64,000 nt of DNA from Litomosoides sigmodontis. Taxonomy: Eukaryota; Nematoda; Chromadorea; Rhabditida; Onchocercidae. The stretch is from positions 2,400,507 to 2,464,506 of the forward strand of contig OY718803.1 in assembly GCA_963070105.1 (NCBI GenBank). The letters are read 5' to 3'. Below the pieces are notes generated by a model. The model saw only the letters and a list, made by a program, of their open reading frames with translations. It made no database searches and had not been told where the DNA came from. Below are positions 27,420 through 43,795 of this stretch, one piece after another. A program made the translations under genes and the position numbers. Each line of letters starts with the position of its first letter. The stretch's first letter is position 1.

Positions 27420-28443
27420 AGAATTTCAAAAATCAAGAATAGGGACATTTTTTCTGCTTTATGTTAGTTTTTGTCTGAAATTCATTTTGAAATTTTATTT
27501 ATCACAAATTTTTCGCCTTTGCAATAAAATTGCTTTCTTGCTTTTCTCCACGCATATACAATCATCATCGATCCGCCCAACTCTCTTTTTTTCGATGAAT
27601 TCTATTTAAAATACGAGGAGAGAGAGAGAGAGAGAGAAGATTTTGAAACAGAACGAAAATCTCAATTTCACACCGTACCTTATCGAAACGCTTAAAATGA
27701 GCATTTTTAAGTGGAACATTTTCATTATCAGTTTTTGCTACGCAATTAGCTAGCAAACACTTTTTTTTTTTGTTTGCTTTAGTATTTAAATTGGTTTTGT
27801 ATTTGCTCGATTGAGCATTGCTGTGTTTTGAGAAGTGAATGAGAAGACGTTAATAAATGTAATTATTTAAACAATTAATTATGTGAAGTGGACGGAGATG
27901 TAATTTGATGAGTTATTATCGTTTATTTCATTCAGATGATATAAATTGTAATTGAAATATTGTTTCAAAAGTGAATACGTTGAACTATTTTGAAACAGTG
28001 CAGCACCGGAAACGAGATTAATGAGAGGGAAGAATGCATAATGAAGTTCTTATTTTCCGGTATACAAGATGATAAATGACAATGAAATTTTCAATCATTC
28101 TAGGAGAATTTTCAACGAGAAAAAAGCATTTGCTAATTTAATTGCTATCCGCTAAAAGGACAAAAAATGAAAGAGGAATTTTCGAGCAACCTATTTTATT
28201 GAAATCGTAGATATTTGTGTGTAACAGAAAAGCTCAGTAATATATGACAAAGGCTGTTTTTTTTTTTGAATTTTTTCCCATTCAAACATATGAAAAAATT
28301 TGGCTAACAAAATATTTCCATTTCTAATTTTGTTTTCATTTTTTAACAAGTAATTTTATGGTTAAAAAAGTTGACAAATTAAATTTTCCACAATGAAAAT
28401 TTAATTTTGCTTACCTTTCTTTTTCACTGGCTAAAAAATTACT
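27420..28443. other. Convergent 3' spacer between synthetase and Ly6-like gene
   Basis: One kilobase between two genes that converge. It holds the 3' UTRs of both. A (GA)n run sits at about 27620-27637. For the minus-strand gene a possible poly(A) signal (TTTATT on the plus strand) lies at 28195-28200. No coding exon was seen. Confidence 0.5.
27523..27528 (+). terminator. Likely poly(A) signal of the synthetase gene
   Basis: AATAAA 104 nt after the stop codon of the acyl-CoA synthetase-like gene, followed by a T-rich stretch. Confidence 0.55.
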
Positions 28444-31400
28444 TCAAAGCATTATAAATGAAAATAAAAGTAAAGCAATGATATCACGTAATATTTCTGA
28501 TCGATCCACTGTTAGCGAACCTGATCCGGTAGCTTCTTTACGCCGGATTTTTCTATCATTTTGATTTTGCAAATGTGGAAATTTCATAGGATCATCAGTT
28601 GGCAAAATTCTAGTCGTCTTCATTGGTTGTTTTCTCTTCGGTTCATGACCGTGAGGATTTTGATCGTAATCAATTGGAAATGACGACGATGCTACCGTAT
28701 GACCTGAAAAAAAATAGAATGTTGAAATTTGAAATGAAATTTAAATGATACTACAACACGGGAACACGTACGTGTTTAGCAAGTAATGAAAATAAAAAAC
28801 CAAATAGAAGCTTATTTGTAATAATTTTGATTTTAATTTCAATTTTTCTAAGAAATTATTAAAGTGATGTTTGCTTCTCATCATTTACTCACGTTTGTTT
28901 CCTTTGTTTTTATTACTCATTAATTATTAAATTATTAACAATTATTACCCTTCGCTCTAAATTTCCACTTATCCTTATCAAATATGTGAATCGTAGATTT
29001 ATTTTTGGGATTTTCCGTAATATATCTTGCACCATTGACGTCAATTCCAGATTCCTCGTCATAATCATCGGTATCTGAAAATAAATATATTCCAGTATTT
29101 TATTATTTATTGTTATTACTATTCCTGTTATTATGCCAGCATCACTATTGCTGTCATTACCATTTATTATTATCATTTATTATTATCATTTATTATTATC
29201 ATTTATTATTATCATTTATTATTATTATTTATTATTAATTATCAATTGTTAATTATTAATTATTAATTAACTATTACTATTACTATTACTGTTACTATTG
29301 CTATTCTACAGTCAATGGTAGCATTTACTGTAACTATTAATTTTATAAAAAAATAATAGTATGGCGATATTTTTAATGAAAATTTCAATCGCATTTAATA
29401 AATTATGTGTGAAAAATTTTTGGCTAACTGGATTTTCTCTAAATATAATGAAAAATTCAATTTCCACTAAATTGTATATTCTTTTTTATCTAATATAGAA
29501 AAGTTTGAAATGAAAGAAGGAAATGTTATTTCAAACTATTACTGTTCATTTACTGCTTTTAGTGCATTCATCTTCCTCAACAGACAGTTACAACTTACGC
29601 AATTGCTTATTTATAATTTAAAATTAATTAATTTGCTGTCAACCTGTTGTTTCGATATCGTCGATAACTTCGTCGAGCAATGCTCCATCACCTGTTTTGA
29701 AGGCATTATATAATTTGATCATATTTTGTGGATTGTTACAATTGCTCTGACTGTAACACCAACATCGAGCAGCACCGGATGCTTTCCTCACACAACCTGA
29801 TCGCTCTAAAAAATTTTTACAAAAAAAAAAAAATTTGATTTAAAAAGAGCTATGCTAAATTTTAAAGGGAAAAATTGTAATAAATTCACGACTACATGCC
29901 CATATTAAATACGTCAAATTCTAAAAATATACAAGAATGATCAAACGCTAATAAAGTAAAGAAATTAAAATTTTTTTTTCCAAAAATACATGTACATTTT
30001 TCTTATGCTAACATTTCATTTCGCATCCCTCCTTATTTGAAATTATTACTTGCTAATTAGAAAAAATCGAAATAAATACATTTATAAGCAATTAACTGGT
30101 AATTAGCATATGCTAACTGAATTACATCAAATGCATAAAGTCAATTGAATAAATGTTAACTTTCAGTTAAAAAAAAAAAGAATAAAAATATTAGAAAAAA
30201 ACCTTATCAAAATATACGTACGCATAAGTAATTCAGTGCCAAACGTTACGTGTAAGTTTACGAGAAAAAAAAAAGAAGTACTTAGTGTGCCATATTCATT
30301 TCGCATAACGCACGCTAATTGATTACGATCGTATAATTTTGACGTGTACCATACGACAGCATCATTTTCCACACGCACTCGACATGCTACGGAAAAGTGT
30401 GAACAACGTTCACTGATTAAACCGTGTCCTGAAAATTTCATTTTTTTTTCATAAAAGAAAAATGGTTTTTTTTCTTATTTCTAATAAATTTGGGGGAAAA
30501 AATTTTTAAAACAAAAAAAGCTTTTCCATAACTTACGAAAAGGTCAACTAAAATCGAGGTATATACGTAAGTAAAGAGTTTCAAAAAAAACAATGAAATA
30601 TGAAAAGGTTAATTAAAATCGAAGTATATACGCAAGTAAAGCGTTTAAAAAAACAATAAAATCCATTAATTTAATCAGTTTCATGAAATTCTAACGATTT
30701 TATAAGTAAAACCGACAATGAATAACGAAGTGATTTAAATGAATAAAGAGAAACATAAGTGTGGTTTGTTTGGAAAAAATTTTTGATTACTCAATTTTTG
30801 AATGCTATCTGAAATGAATCAGTTTCTTCCGTAATTGAAAATCATTGAAAAAATACAAAAAAATTCATTTAAATTGTTTGCTTATTTTTGCTTGACCATT
30901 TTTTTGCGAAATGAGAGAAATTTGATGGAAAAATTTTGTAAAATTCAAAAAAAAAATTGTTCTCTTCTGAAATTCTAATTAAGCAAGGCATATTTGAGCG
31001 GTTCACGAAATCATCCAAGCGTTAAAAGATCAATTCATCCGTTAATAATCTCACTTGTAGAACGACAAACCAATGTCATTAATTTTAGCTTAAAATAAAA
31101 GAAAATTTGAATTACTTACTTTATTTTATTACTAATTTTATACTGCAAACAGAAATTGCTCATTATTAATTTTGTTTTTAAGTAAAAGATGGAAAATTTT
31201 GAAATCAAAATTAAACATTTTGTTCAACAAATACCTTAAAATTATTGTTAACTGCCTTTCTTCAGTGCAAAACTTGAAGTGATTGTCAAAAAAAGTATAA
31301 TCAAATTATGCTGCCTGGCTGAGACAGGTACATTTTATGTTTTATTTTATTTCATTATTAAGTTATTTTATAACATTTCATTATCATAATTTATGTTTTG

Positions 31401-31883
31401 AGATATTTCATTATAAAATACACTTTGTGGTATTTCATAATCGTTGATAAAATTATAATTGATAAAAGCGAGTTAAAATGAAATGGTACTGGCTGAAGTC
31501 TTGTTTTTTAACATATTCATAATCACCTTTTACACATTCATACTTGTAATTTACTTGTTACTTCCAATGTTGTCAATTCATATTAGAGCTAAATTTTTGA
31601 GTGTAAAAAGTGTGCAACGCTTTGTGCACTCGTTTAAATGAGAATGAATATTGTAAATTCGAAAATACTAGTTAACATCAATTCCTACCGAAATCAGCCA
31701 CTGATAAGCTCAAATTTCATTTCGAAAAAGTAGTACTTGTAAATTCAAAACAACATTTATTTCATGTTTAAATACAAAAAAGAAAATGCATGTATGGTGT
31801 GAAAAAGCATGAAAGAAAAAAATATTCGATACCGTAAACATGCAATGCCTTTTTTTCATTCTCTCTCTCTTTTCATCCCTTTC

Positions 31884-31914
<31 letters not shown>

Positions 31915-34900
31915 TGTCCTTTCTTACTCTTTCTGTTTGCTGCAACATATCTAAAATTGGGCAAAATAATTAATTCATTTCTGTAAGATTGCCTCCGATA
32001 AAATATATGGTGAACATCTGCAGGAAGCGACGAAAAAAAAAAGAGGCAAACGAAAGAAAAATTGTAAAAGGACACATCACACTTACTACAAATTTACTTT
32101 TAACAATTTATTGGAACCGATTTTCTTCCTAGCAAACGCGTACTTTTTATATGAAAATTGAAAGTGTGAAATTTGTTATGAAAATGGAAATTATTCGTGT
32201 AAATTTTGACAAATTTCCTATAAAATCCAAAAATTTTCGTATAATAATTTTAATAAATTCGCTATAAAATTGGAAAATTTTCGTGTAAAATTTTAGCAAA
32301 TTTGTTACGAAATTGGAAATTTGATAAATTTATTATAAATTTCGAAAAAAATTAGTATTATCCATATCATTCAATTTTTCCACCCTTTTTTTTCCCTGTT
32401 CATTTTTTTTTTTGTTTGAAAAAAATTTCAGTGGATGAGATTGTATGGATAATTTTGCGAATTCAACAAGCCAAATACACATGTCTTCTTCCATTGAAAT
32501 TTTAATCTCTTTTTAACAAAATACATTTTTACGATGACTAAGTGCAATAAAAGAAAAAAAAATGTGCGCTATCGACTAGTCAGTCATTGTCAGTGCTTTT
32601 TTTTTCTTGTTGTTGTCAAAAAGTAAAATTAAATCAAAAAGTGTATGTGTATGTGTAAATGTAAAAAGGAAAAAATACCGATTAGATGAGATGTTAAGGT
32701 TTGATGCTTATTACTAATTTTATTTGTCAGGAAAATTCATTTCTGATTAGTACCAATTATGATGTTAGGCAAACTGAAATGTGGCAGTAGTTGTATTTAA
32801 ATTTATTTTTGAGTTAGAGATAAATTTAAAATAACTTTTTCACCAATGAGATGATTTGTTGTGAAAGTATGATCATCGCGATGAGAATTTCCACTAAATT
32901 TCCTATTTTAAAACCAAATGAAATTTTTTTAGTGCAACAATTCAGACTTTGTAAAATTATTCAAATAATTAAGAACTGATCTGTAAAAATGGCATTTTAA
33001 TAGTGAGAGCTAGCAGAAACAATATTAGAAGGTCTGAAATTTAAAAATTTAACTCGAATCTAAAATTACCGATAAAGTGTAATTTGCTGTCGATAGAAAT
33101 AACTATTAATGTTAGAATCAATATGACTATTACAGACTATTACAGTTAAAGTTTAATTTTTTCAACTCCTCAATTGCGCGCCTGATAAAAAACTATGAAC
33201 TAGTGTTAATTAGTAAATAGTACTTAATAACCAAATTATATCACATCAAAATTGAAAATGATACCTAAATTGATAGGTGATTGGGGAGGTATTTATTTAA
33301 TCAATTAATTATACATTTTAATATTTTCACTTTAAATTTTTAATTTTAACGATTTCAACATTTCCAACATATTGGCATATGCAAATATGAAGCATTCATA
33401 TAGTAGCAATTAGTAAATATTCAATGCATCGGCGTGGCAATTCAGTCCTTCCAGTGGTTGCTAATAGGCCTTAAAGAGTTTTAACGATTTGTTCGCTCAT
33501 TCAGCTCTCCACACCGTTCAACAGAGCTCTCGATGCTTACTTTTATAAATTTGAAATACTTCACCAAATAATTTAAGGTAATACTTTTACACCTAAAATA
33601 CAAGTACATTTCAAGTAAATATATTTGAATTAGTTTCAGAAAAAAATATTTCAACTAATTAATTAATAAATCTGAATCAATTTTGGAAAAGAAACAAATT
33701 TCGCCAATGATATATGCATATATTTGATAGATTTGTCTAATAATTAAACAGAAATAAAATCATCAATTTATTATTTTACTTTAACTTTTTTGTTAGCGTT
33801 TTTGTTTCGAAAAAAAAATTTCCAGAAAATGATTTTCAAAATTTCGTTTATTTATATAAGCAAAATTTCAAAGAAAAAAGGAAGAATTAAAACTATTGAA
33901 TTCAAAAATTATTTAAATGTTAATTAATTTGAAAAATTATTCGTATCGATTTATTTCGTAATTTCCGAAATTATTGATAATCACTTCACTCCACCACTTC
34001 AATGCATACTTTTGTTATCAAAACGGAAATGATTGATAAAATAAACTGGTTTTTGCAATTGAACAGATTGTAAATAACGCTCACTAGCAACGAGTAAACG
34101 CAACACGAAATCGTCGCTTCCAAATTCAAATAATTAATTTTGGAGAAGAAAAACCGTTGCATAACTTTATGCAACAAAAATAATTGCAATTATTAGCTGC
34201 TAATTTAATGCAACAACTGCAATTTAAAATTTTGAAGAAAATCCGTTGCATCATTGAAAATTTTGAAGAAAAACCGTTGCGTAACTTTATGTAACGAAAG
34301 TAATTGTAATTGTTAAATCAATTCATTTAAAATTTTGGAAAAAAAGTGTTGCATCATTTAAAATTTTGAAGAAAAGCAGTTGCATAACTTCATGCAACAA
34401 AAATAACAGTAATTATTAAATTAACTCATTTAAAGTTTTGCTCTGTGTTTTTTCGCTTCTAAAAAGCTAAAATGAAATTCAAAATTTCATTTGAAATGTT
34501 AAATCTTTTTACCTGCAATTTTAATTAATTGTTTAATTTTTCGAAATGTTTCATGCAAAATAGAAAAAAAGAGTGGAAAATTTTGATGTAATACGATCTA
34601 TTCAATTGCTAAATGTATTTATTCGAAAAATTTTTCATTTGCTTATGCAGTATTTTCAATTTGAACACAAATACATTAAACATTCAAAAAAACGGAATTT
34701 TTTTCGGGCCAATAAATTGAGGTGAAGATTTATGTCAATATTTGCTAATCGTTAAAAGTCAACAGCATTAAAATGCTAACAGAGAAGAAAAGTGTTGCGT
34801 TAGCTAAATTTTCCATTTTTTTGCCAATTTTTTACATTTTAAACAAAACATAAAATTTTACTATTTTTTAGCAAAAATAGTAATTGTTGTGGACGAAATT

Positions 34901-36612
34901 TTTTTTTTGCATTTTTCATTTTTCAAGAACAAAATTTTGATGTAATTCTAATTTGTTGCTTTTTTTTATTATTTATCAACGAGAGAAAAAAAATTTATAA
35001 AATTTTTTTTAAGTGGCTTTTGCTTCTTTATTATTTTATACTACAAAAAAAAATTTCAAATACTTGGAGTAATTTGGTGGAACAAAAAAAAAAGAGAAAA
35101 AATGAGAAAGCATTAGCTAAGTACTAGTAACGGAAAGCGAAAGGAAAGAAAAAGATTTTTCCATATAAAATTTAGAATTTCGAAATTTTCATTTTTCACT
35201 GCTACTTTGTTATACGTGCAATAAATGATTCTTGGTATGAAGAAAGAGTAAAGACATACATACTTATTAAATTGAAATTTGTAAGAGCGAGCAAAAAAAA
35301 AAGGATGAAAACGAAATGAGAGAGATGCAGAGAATGGAAGATAAAAGCGATGGGAAATTAATTCATTCCTAAAACGAAGACATTTTTTTTTTTGTTGTTT
35401 TTTTTTGCTTTCATTCCTAAAAGTTCATTTTCAAATATCACTTTGACAAATGATATGCTGTCATGCATTAGGCTTTCATCCTTCCTCAATTTCCCTTTCC
35501 TTTCACTTCCTCCGTTCTTTTTATTTCTGATTTCTGGTAATCAATAAAAAAAAAATGCTTTTTCCACGAAATTATCTTTGTTAGGTATTCATTATTTCCA
35601 TGTTATTGTCATTGTTTGTTGATTGCACTGATCACTATTGTCTTATTGTCATTGTTTGTTGATTGCACTGATCACTATTGTCTTATTGTCATTGTTTGTT
35701 GATTGCACTGATCACTATTGTCTTATTGTTATTGTTTGTTGATTGCACTGATCACTATTGTCTTATTGTTATTGTTTGTTGATTGCACTGATCACTATTG
35801 TCTTATTGTTATCGTTTGTTAATTGCACCGATCACTATTGTTATTGTTCGTTGATTGCACTGATCACTATTGTCTTATTGTCATTGTTTGTTGATTGCAC
35901 TGATCACTATTGTCTTATTGTTATTGTTTGTTGATTGCACTGATCACTATTGTCTTATTGTTATTGTTTGTTGATTGCACTGATCACTATTGTCTTATTG
36001 TTATTGTTTGTTGATTGCACTGATCACTATTGTCTTATTGTTATTGTTTGTTGATTGCACTGATCACTATTGTCTTATTGTTATTGTTTGTTGATTGCAC
36101 TGATCACTATTGTCTTATTGTTATCGTTTGTTAATTGCACCGATCACTATTGTTATTGTTCGTTGATTGCACTGATCACTATTGTCTTATTGTTGCTGCT
36201 GCTATCGTTTGGTAGAATAGTTATTGTTATTAGAAAGATAGCAATACAAGGTAGTTATTGAAATTGTCAAAAAAAAATGTGATGGCAATAAAACTAATAA
36301 CAAAGGATACTTTGGAAGAATATTTAAAATTTTTTCAAAAAAAAACAAACAGGAAAAGAAATAATCCGATTAGTGGTAGTAAGAAGGAGAGATGAAAGGG
36401 AGACAGAGAGAATGGGAGAAAGACGGAGAGGGAAACGGGCAGAAAGACAATAATGCAAATCATGATCATATATAATGACTATATGAAATTATGATGATAA
36501 ATAGATATAGCAATAAAGATTACATTACTAAAACTAAGAAAAAAAATTTTTAAGACATAAAGTTCATATATTAATCTGTGAAAATGTTGCCATTAAATTC
36601 AGAGAGAAACGG

Positions 36613-36663
<51 letters not shown>

Positions 36664-37019
36664 ATTACTTTAAAACTGTGAATGTCTTTTTAACAGAGAA
36701 GAAAGAAAAGTCAATAGTAGGTGTAATAGTGTAAGGAATGAATGCAGATGTTTTAAGATAATAAAAAAGTTAACAAAATTACTGTAATTTAAAGATTTTC
36801 TCCTTTTTTTTAGAAGAATATGATTTCAATTGTAATTTAAACAAATTAAACATAGGAAATTATTGTGATAAAAATAATTCGAAAAAAAGAAACGAATAAT
36901 GAAAAATACTTACCAGGTTTGATAACTAAGCAATGAAGAGCTTGTGTAGATGGTAGTATGATAGTTAGTAGGACGAATTGAATAATTACTTTAGCAAATT
37001 GATTACAATGAATGGCCAT
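28444..37019 (-). CDS. Secreted Ly6/three-finger-like, predicted GPI-anchored protein, 5 exons
   Basis: Minus-strand exons in transcript order: 37019-36914, 30428-30282, 29805-29644, 29074-28949, 28703-28444; phases agree and give 266 aa. Residues 1-27 form a signal peptide with hydrophobic core VIIQFVLLTIIL and likely cleavage after STQA. The mature N-terminus has eight cysteines (30, 44, 51, 75, 89, 99, 101, 107), starting LHC and ending RCWCYSQSNCN, reminiscent of Ly6/uPAR and nematode ODR-2-type proteins. A charged, probably unstructured stalk follows (acidic at about 120-150, basic near 195-240). The C-terminus has a small-residue stretch (ATGSGS), a spacer and a hydrophobic tail (IIALLLFSFIML), a typical GPI-attachment signal. 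The protein would therefore sit on the outer cell surface. Intron 1 is 6.5 kb. The exon 2 donor (A/GTACTT) is weak but is the only GT I found that restores phase. The family assignment is tentative. Confidence 0.8.
29159..29230. repeat. 13-bp minisatellite, about 5 copies
   Basis: Unit CATTTATTATTAT repeated about five times, grading into longer TTA/TTAATT low-complexity sequence to about 29290. It lies in the intron between exons 3 and 4 of the Ly6-like gene. Confidence 0.85.
30537..30661. repeat. Two-copy tandem duplication, unit about 62-64 bp
   Basis: The segment starting GAAAAGGTCAACTAAAATCG is followed directly by a second copy starting GAAAAGGTTAATTAAAATCG. The two are about 90% identical by eye. 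It is located at the left end of the 6.5-kb intron 1 of the Ly6-like gene. Confidence 0.8.
31857..31914. repeat. (CT)n polypyrimidine tract
   Basis: Imperfect CT dinucleotide run inside intron 1 of the Ly6-like gene. On the minus strand it reads as Arg/Glu-rich shadow ORF sequence with no gene support. Confidence 0.85.
32155..32345. repeat. Degenerate tandem repeat, unit about 50-60 bp
   Basis: Three to four diverged copies of a unit containing AAAATTTTCGTGTAAAATTTT followed by an AAATTTGTTATGAAATTGG-like segment. Intron 1 of the Ly6-like gene. Confidence 0.6.
34139..34440. repeat. Degenerate array with repeated small hairpins
   Basis: A unit of roughly 100-120 bp recurs about three times, each with an inverted repeat of the type GTTGCATAA-CT-TTATGCAAC (near 34155-34174, 34277-34296 and 34380-34399) followed by CATTTAAAATTTTGAAGAAAA-like sequence. 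Intron 1 of the Ly6-like gene. Confidence 0.7.
35601..36193. repeat. 40-bp minisatellite, about 15 copies, with higher-order structure
   Basis: Unit TCTTATTGTTATTGTTTGTT + GATTGCACTGATCACTATTG, repeated head to tail. A distinctive variant pair (a unit with ATCG and CACCG changes followed by a shortened 32-bp unit) occurs at 35801-35872 and again at 36113-36184. The spacing is exactly 312 bp (7 x 40 + 32), so a multi-unit block was duplicated. It lies in intron 1 of the Ly6-like gene; the plus-strand ORF across it is a shadow. Confidence 0.93.
36614..36662. repeat. (AG)n microsatellite
   Basis: About 20 AG dinucleotides preceded by a short (AC) run, 250 bp inside intron 1 from the first exon of the Ly6-like gene. 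Confidence 0.9.
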
Positions 37020-37314
37020 TGTGCAGTATTGTTTAGCTCTTTTTTTTGTTATTTCAAAAAAAAGCTCTTTTTTTTCAAAATTTCAATTAAAAATTTCAGC
37101 GTAATGAACACCCGTAATATGTTATTGTGTTTGATGATGAGAGAATAATTTCAATCAGTCGAATGAAGTAGACAGGTTATTTTTTTTTCCTTCGTGTTTT
37201 TTTTTCCTTTCAAGGCACTTCTTCAATTCAATCATTTCATATCGCCAATGAGTGAAACTTTTCCTCTCCTTTGATCTGTCATATTGGTGATATTTGATAG
37301 GATAATAAGCCAAT

Positions 37315-37348
37315 GTAGTAGCAGTAGTAGTAGTAGTAGTAGTAGCAG
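37315..37348. repeat. Short (TAG)n tract
   Basis: About ten TAG units with two AGC interruptions, 300 bp upstream (transcript sense) of the Ly6-like start codon. It is the same motif and strand orientation as the giant tract that begins 420 bp further right. Confidence 0.9.
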
Positions 37349-37567
37349 GAGAAGATGGCCTATCGATGGTGGTAAATATGAAACGCGCTGAGAAATGGGT
37401 TAGACTTAGACAGCAAAAAAAAAAATGGATGTAAATGCGAGAAGCTTGGACGAGTTAATTAATTTCATTAATTAAGTGCAGCGCACAACGATTTTTTCAA
37501 TATCACAATTATACATCTAAGCATTTTTGCTTTCAATTTCCTTTGTATTTCTTTTCTGAAAAAAAAA

Positions 37568-37725
37568 CATTCCAACTTTTCATTTATTATTTGCAAATAT
37601 CATTGTTGCGTGTGAAGAGTAATTCGATGAAATAATATTTGAAATATTTGCTGCACAAAATTATTTCATCGAATTACTCTTCACACGCAACAATGATATT
37701 TGCAAATAAATGAAACGTTGGAATG
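37568..37725. repeat. Large near-perfect inverted repeat (foldback)
   Basis: The left arm 37568-37636 (starting CATTCCAAC) and right arm 37660-37725 (ending GTTGGAATG) are reverse complements apart from one mismatch and one 3-bp indel. They are separated by a 23-bp loop. The transcript could form a hairpin of about 66 bp. It ends 42 bp before the giant (TAG)n tract. No transposase or clear target-site duplication is visible. Confidence 0.92.
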
Positions 37726-37763
37726 TAATTTTGTAGCAGAATATCGACAGAGGTGGCAGTGGC

Positions 37764-39435
<1,672 letters not shown>

Positions 39436-39738
39436 AATATTTAAATATAGCAGCAAACCTAACAGCAAATACTTTGATGAAAAAAAATTTTTAAACAAAT
39501 TTTATAAAAACCAAAAAAAGTGATTTGTGTACCTTTTTTTTTCAAATCAAAAGAAAAAACAATTACCGAGCAATTACTATTAGCATAAATGTCAAACATC
39601 GCTGAGGTAAAATGAGAAGTACTGTGAAAGGAGAAAAAACCACTGAGGGAGAATGAGAGATTAGAGGAATAAGACAATTCCGCTTCTCCCTGGACTAGTG
39701 GAATCCGTTGACGCAAATGCATAGAGGCCCAGTTCGTT

Positions 39739-39829
39739 TCCACTTCCTTTTACTCCTCCCCCTCCTCCCCCTCCTCCCCCTCCTCCTCTCCTTCCCCTGC
39801 CCCTCCTCCTCATTTCACTTCCTCCATTT
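39739..39829. repeat. C/T-rich polypyrimidine tract with CCTCCC units
   Basis: Almost pure pyrimidine strand with CCTCCCC repeated several times; a rare C-rich patch in an AT-rich region. Mirror-repeat character makes triplex (H-DNA) formation possible, which is inference. Confidence 0.85.
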
Positions 39830-39869
39830 CAGATGGTATGAGGAGAAATTGGGATGACATTTTGCATGG

Positions 39870-39870
<1 letters not shown>

Positions 39871-39938
<68 letters not shown>
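39871..39938. repeat. (TG)n microsatellite
   Basis: 33 uninterrupted TG units close to the polypyrimidine tract. Confidence 0.95.
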
Positions 39939-43200
<3,262 letters not shown>

Positions 43201-43253
43201 TATTAATTGTTATTATTGTTATTATTGTTATTATTATTAATTGTTATTAATTA

Positions 43254-43795
43254 TCAAGCATCAATTATTATCAATTATTAATTATTTATTAATTATCAAT
43301 TGTCAGTCATTAATTATTAATTATTAATTATTAGTTATTAATTATTAATTATTAATTATTAATTATTAATTATTAATTATTAATTATTAATTATTAATTA
43401 TTAATTATTAATTATTAATTATTGATTATTAATTATTAATTATTAATTATTAATTATTAATTATTAATTATTAATTATTAATTATTAATTATTAATTATT
43501 AATTATTAATTATTAATTATTAATTATTAATTATTAATTATTATTTGTTAATTATTAATTGTTAATTATTAATTGTTAATTATTAATTATTAATTATTAA
43601 TTATTAATTATTAATTATTAATTATTAATTATTAATTATTAATTATTAATTATTAATTATTAATTATTAATTGTTGTTATTAATTATCAAACATCAATTA
43701 TTAATTATCAATTATTAATTATTTATTAATTACCAGTTATCAGTCATTAATTATTAATTGTTAATTATTAATTATTAATTGTTAATTATTAATTT
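43254..43795. repeat. (TTAATTA)n heptanucleotide array with flanking duplicated segment
   Basis: About 430 bp of a 7-bp repeat interrupted by a few GTTA, GATT and TTTG variants. A roughly 68-bp non-heptamer segment (containing ATCAATTATT, TTATTAATTA and CAGTCATTAATT) occurs at both ends, near 43254-43320 and 43687-43757, with small differences. The array therefore seems to have grown by duplication of a larger block. Confidence 0.9.

Noticed and set aside
30163..30441. 92-codon minus ORF taken as a gene by itself
   Set aside because: Its useful part is exon 2 of the Ly6-like gene; the remainder runs past a splice donor into intron sequence.
35601..36193. CRISPR-like regularly spaced repeat
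   Set aside because: Units are directly adjacent 40-bp tandem copies without unique spacers, and the context is a eukaryotic intron.
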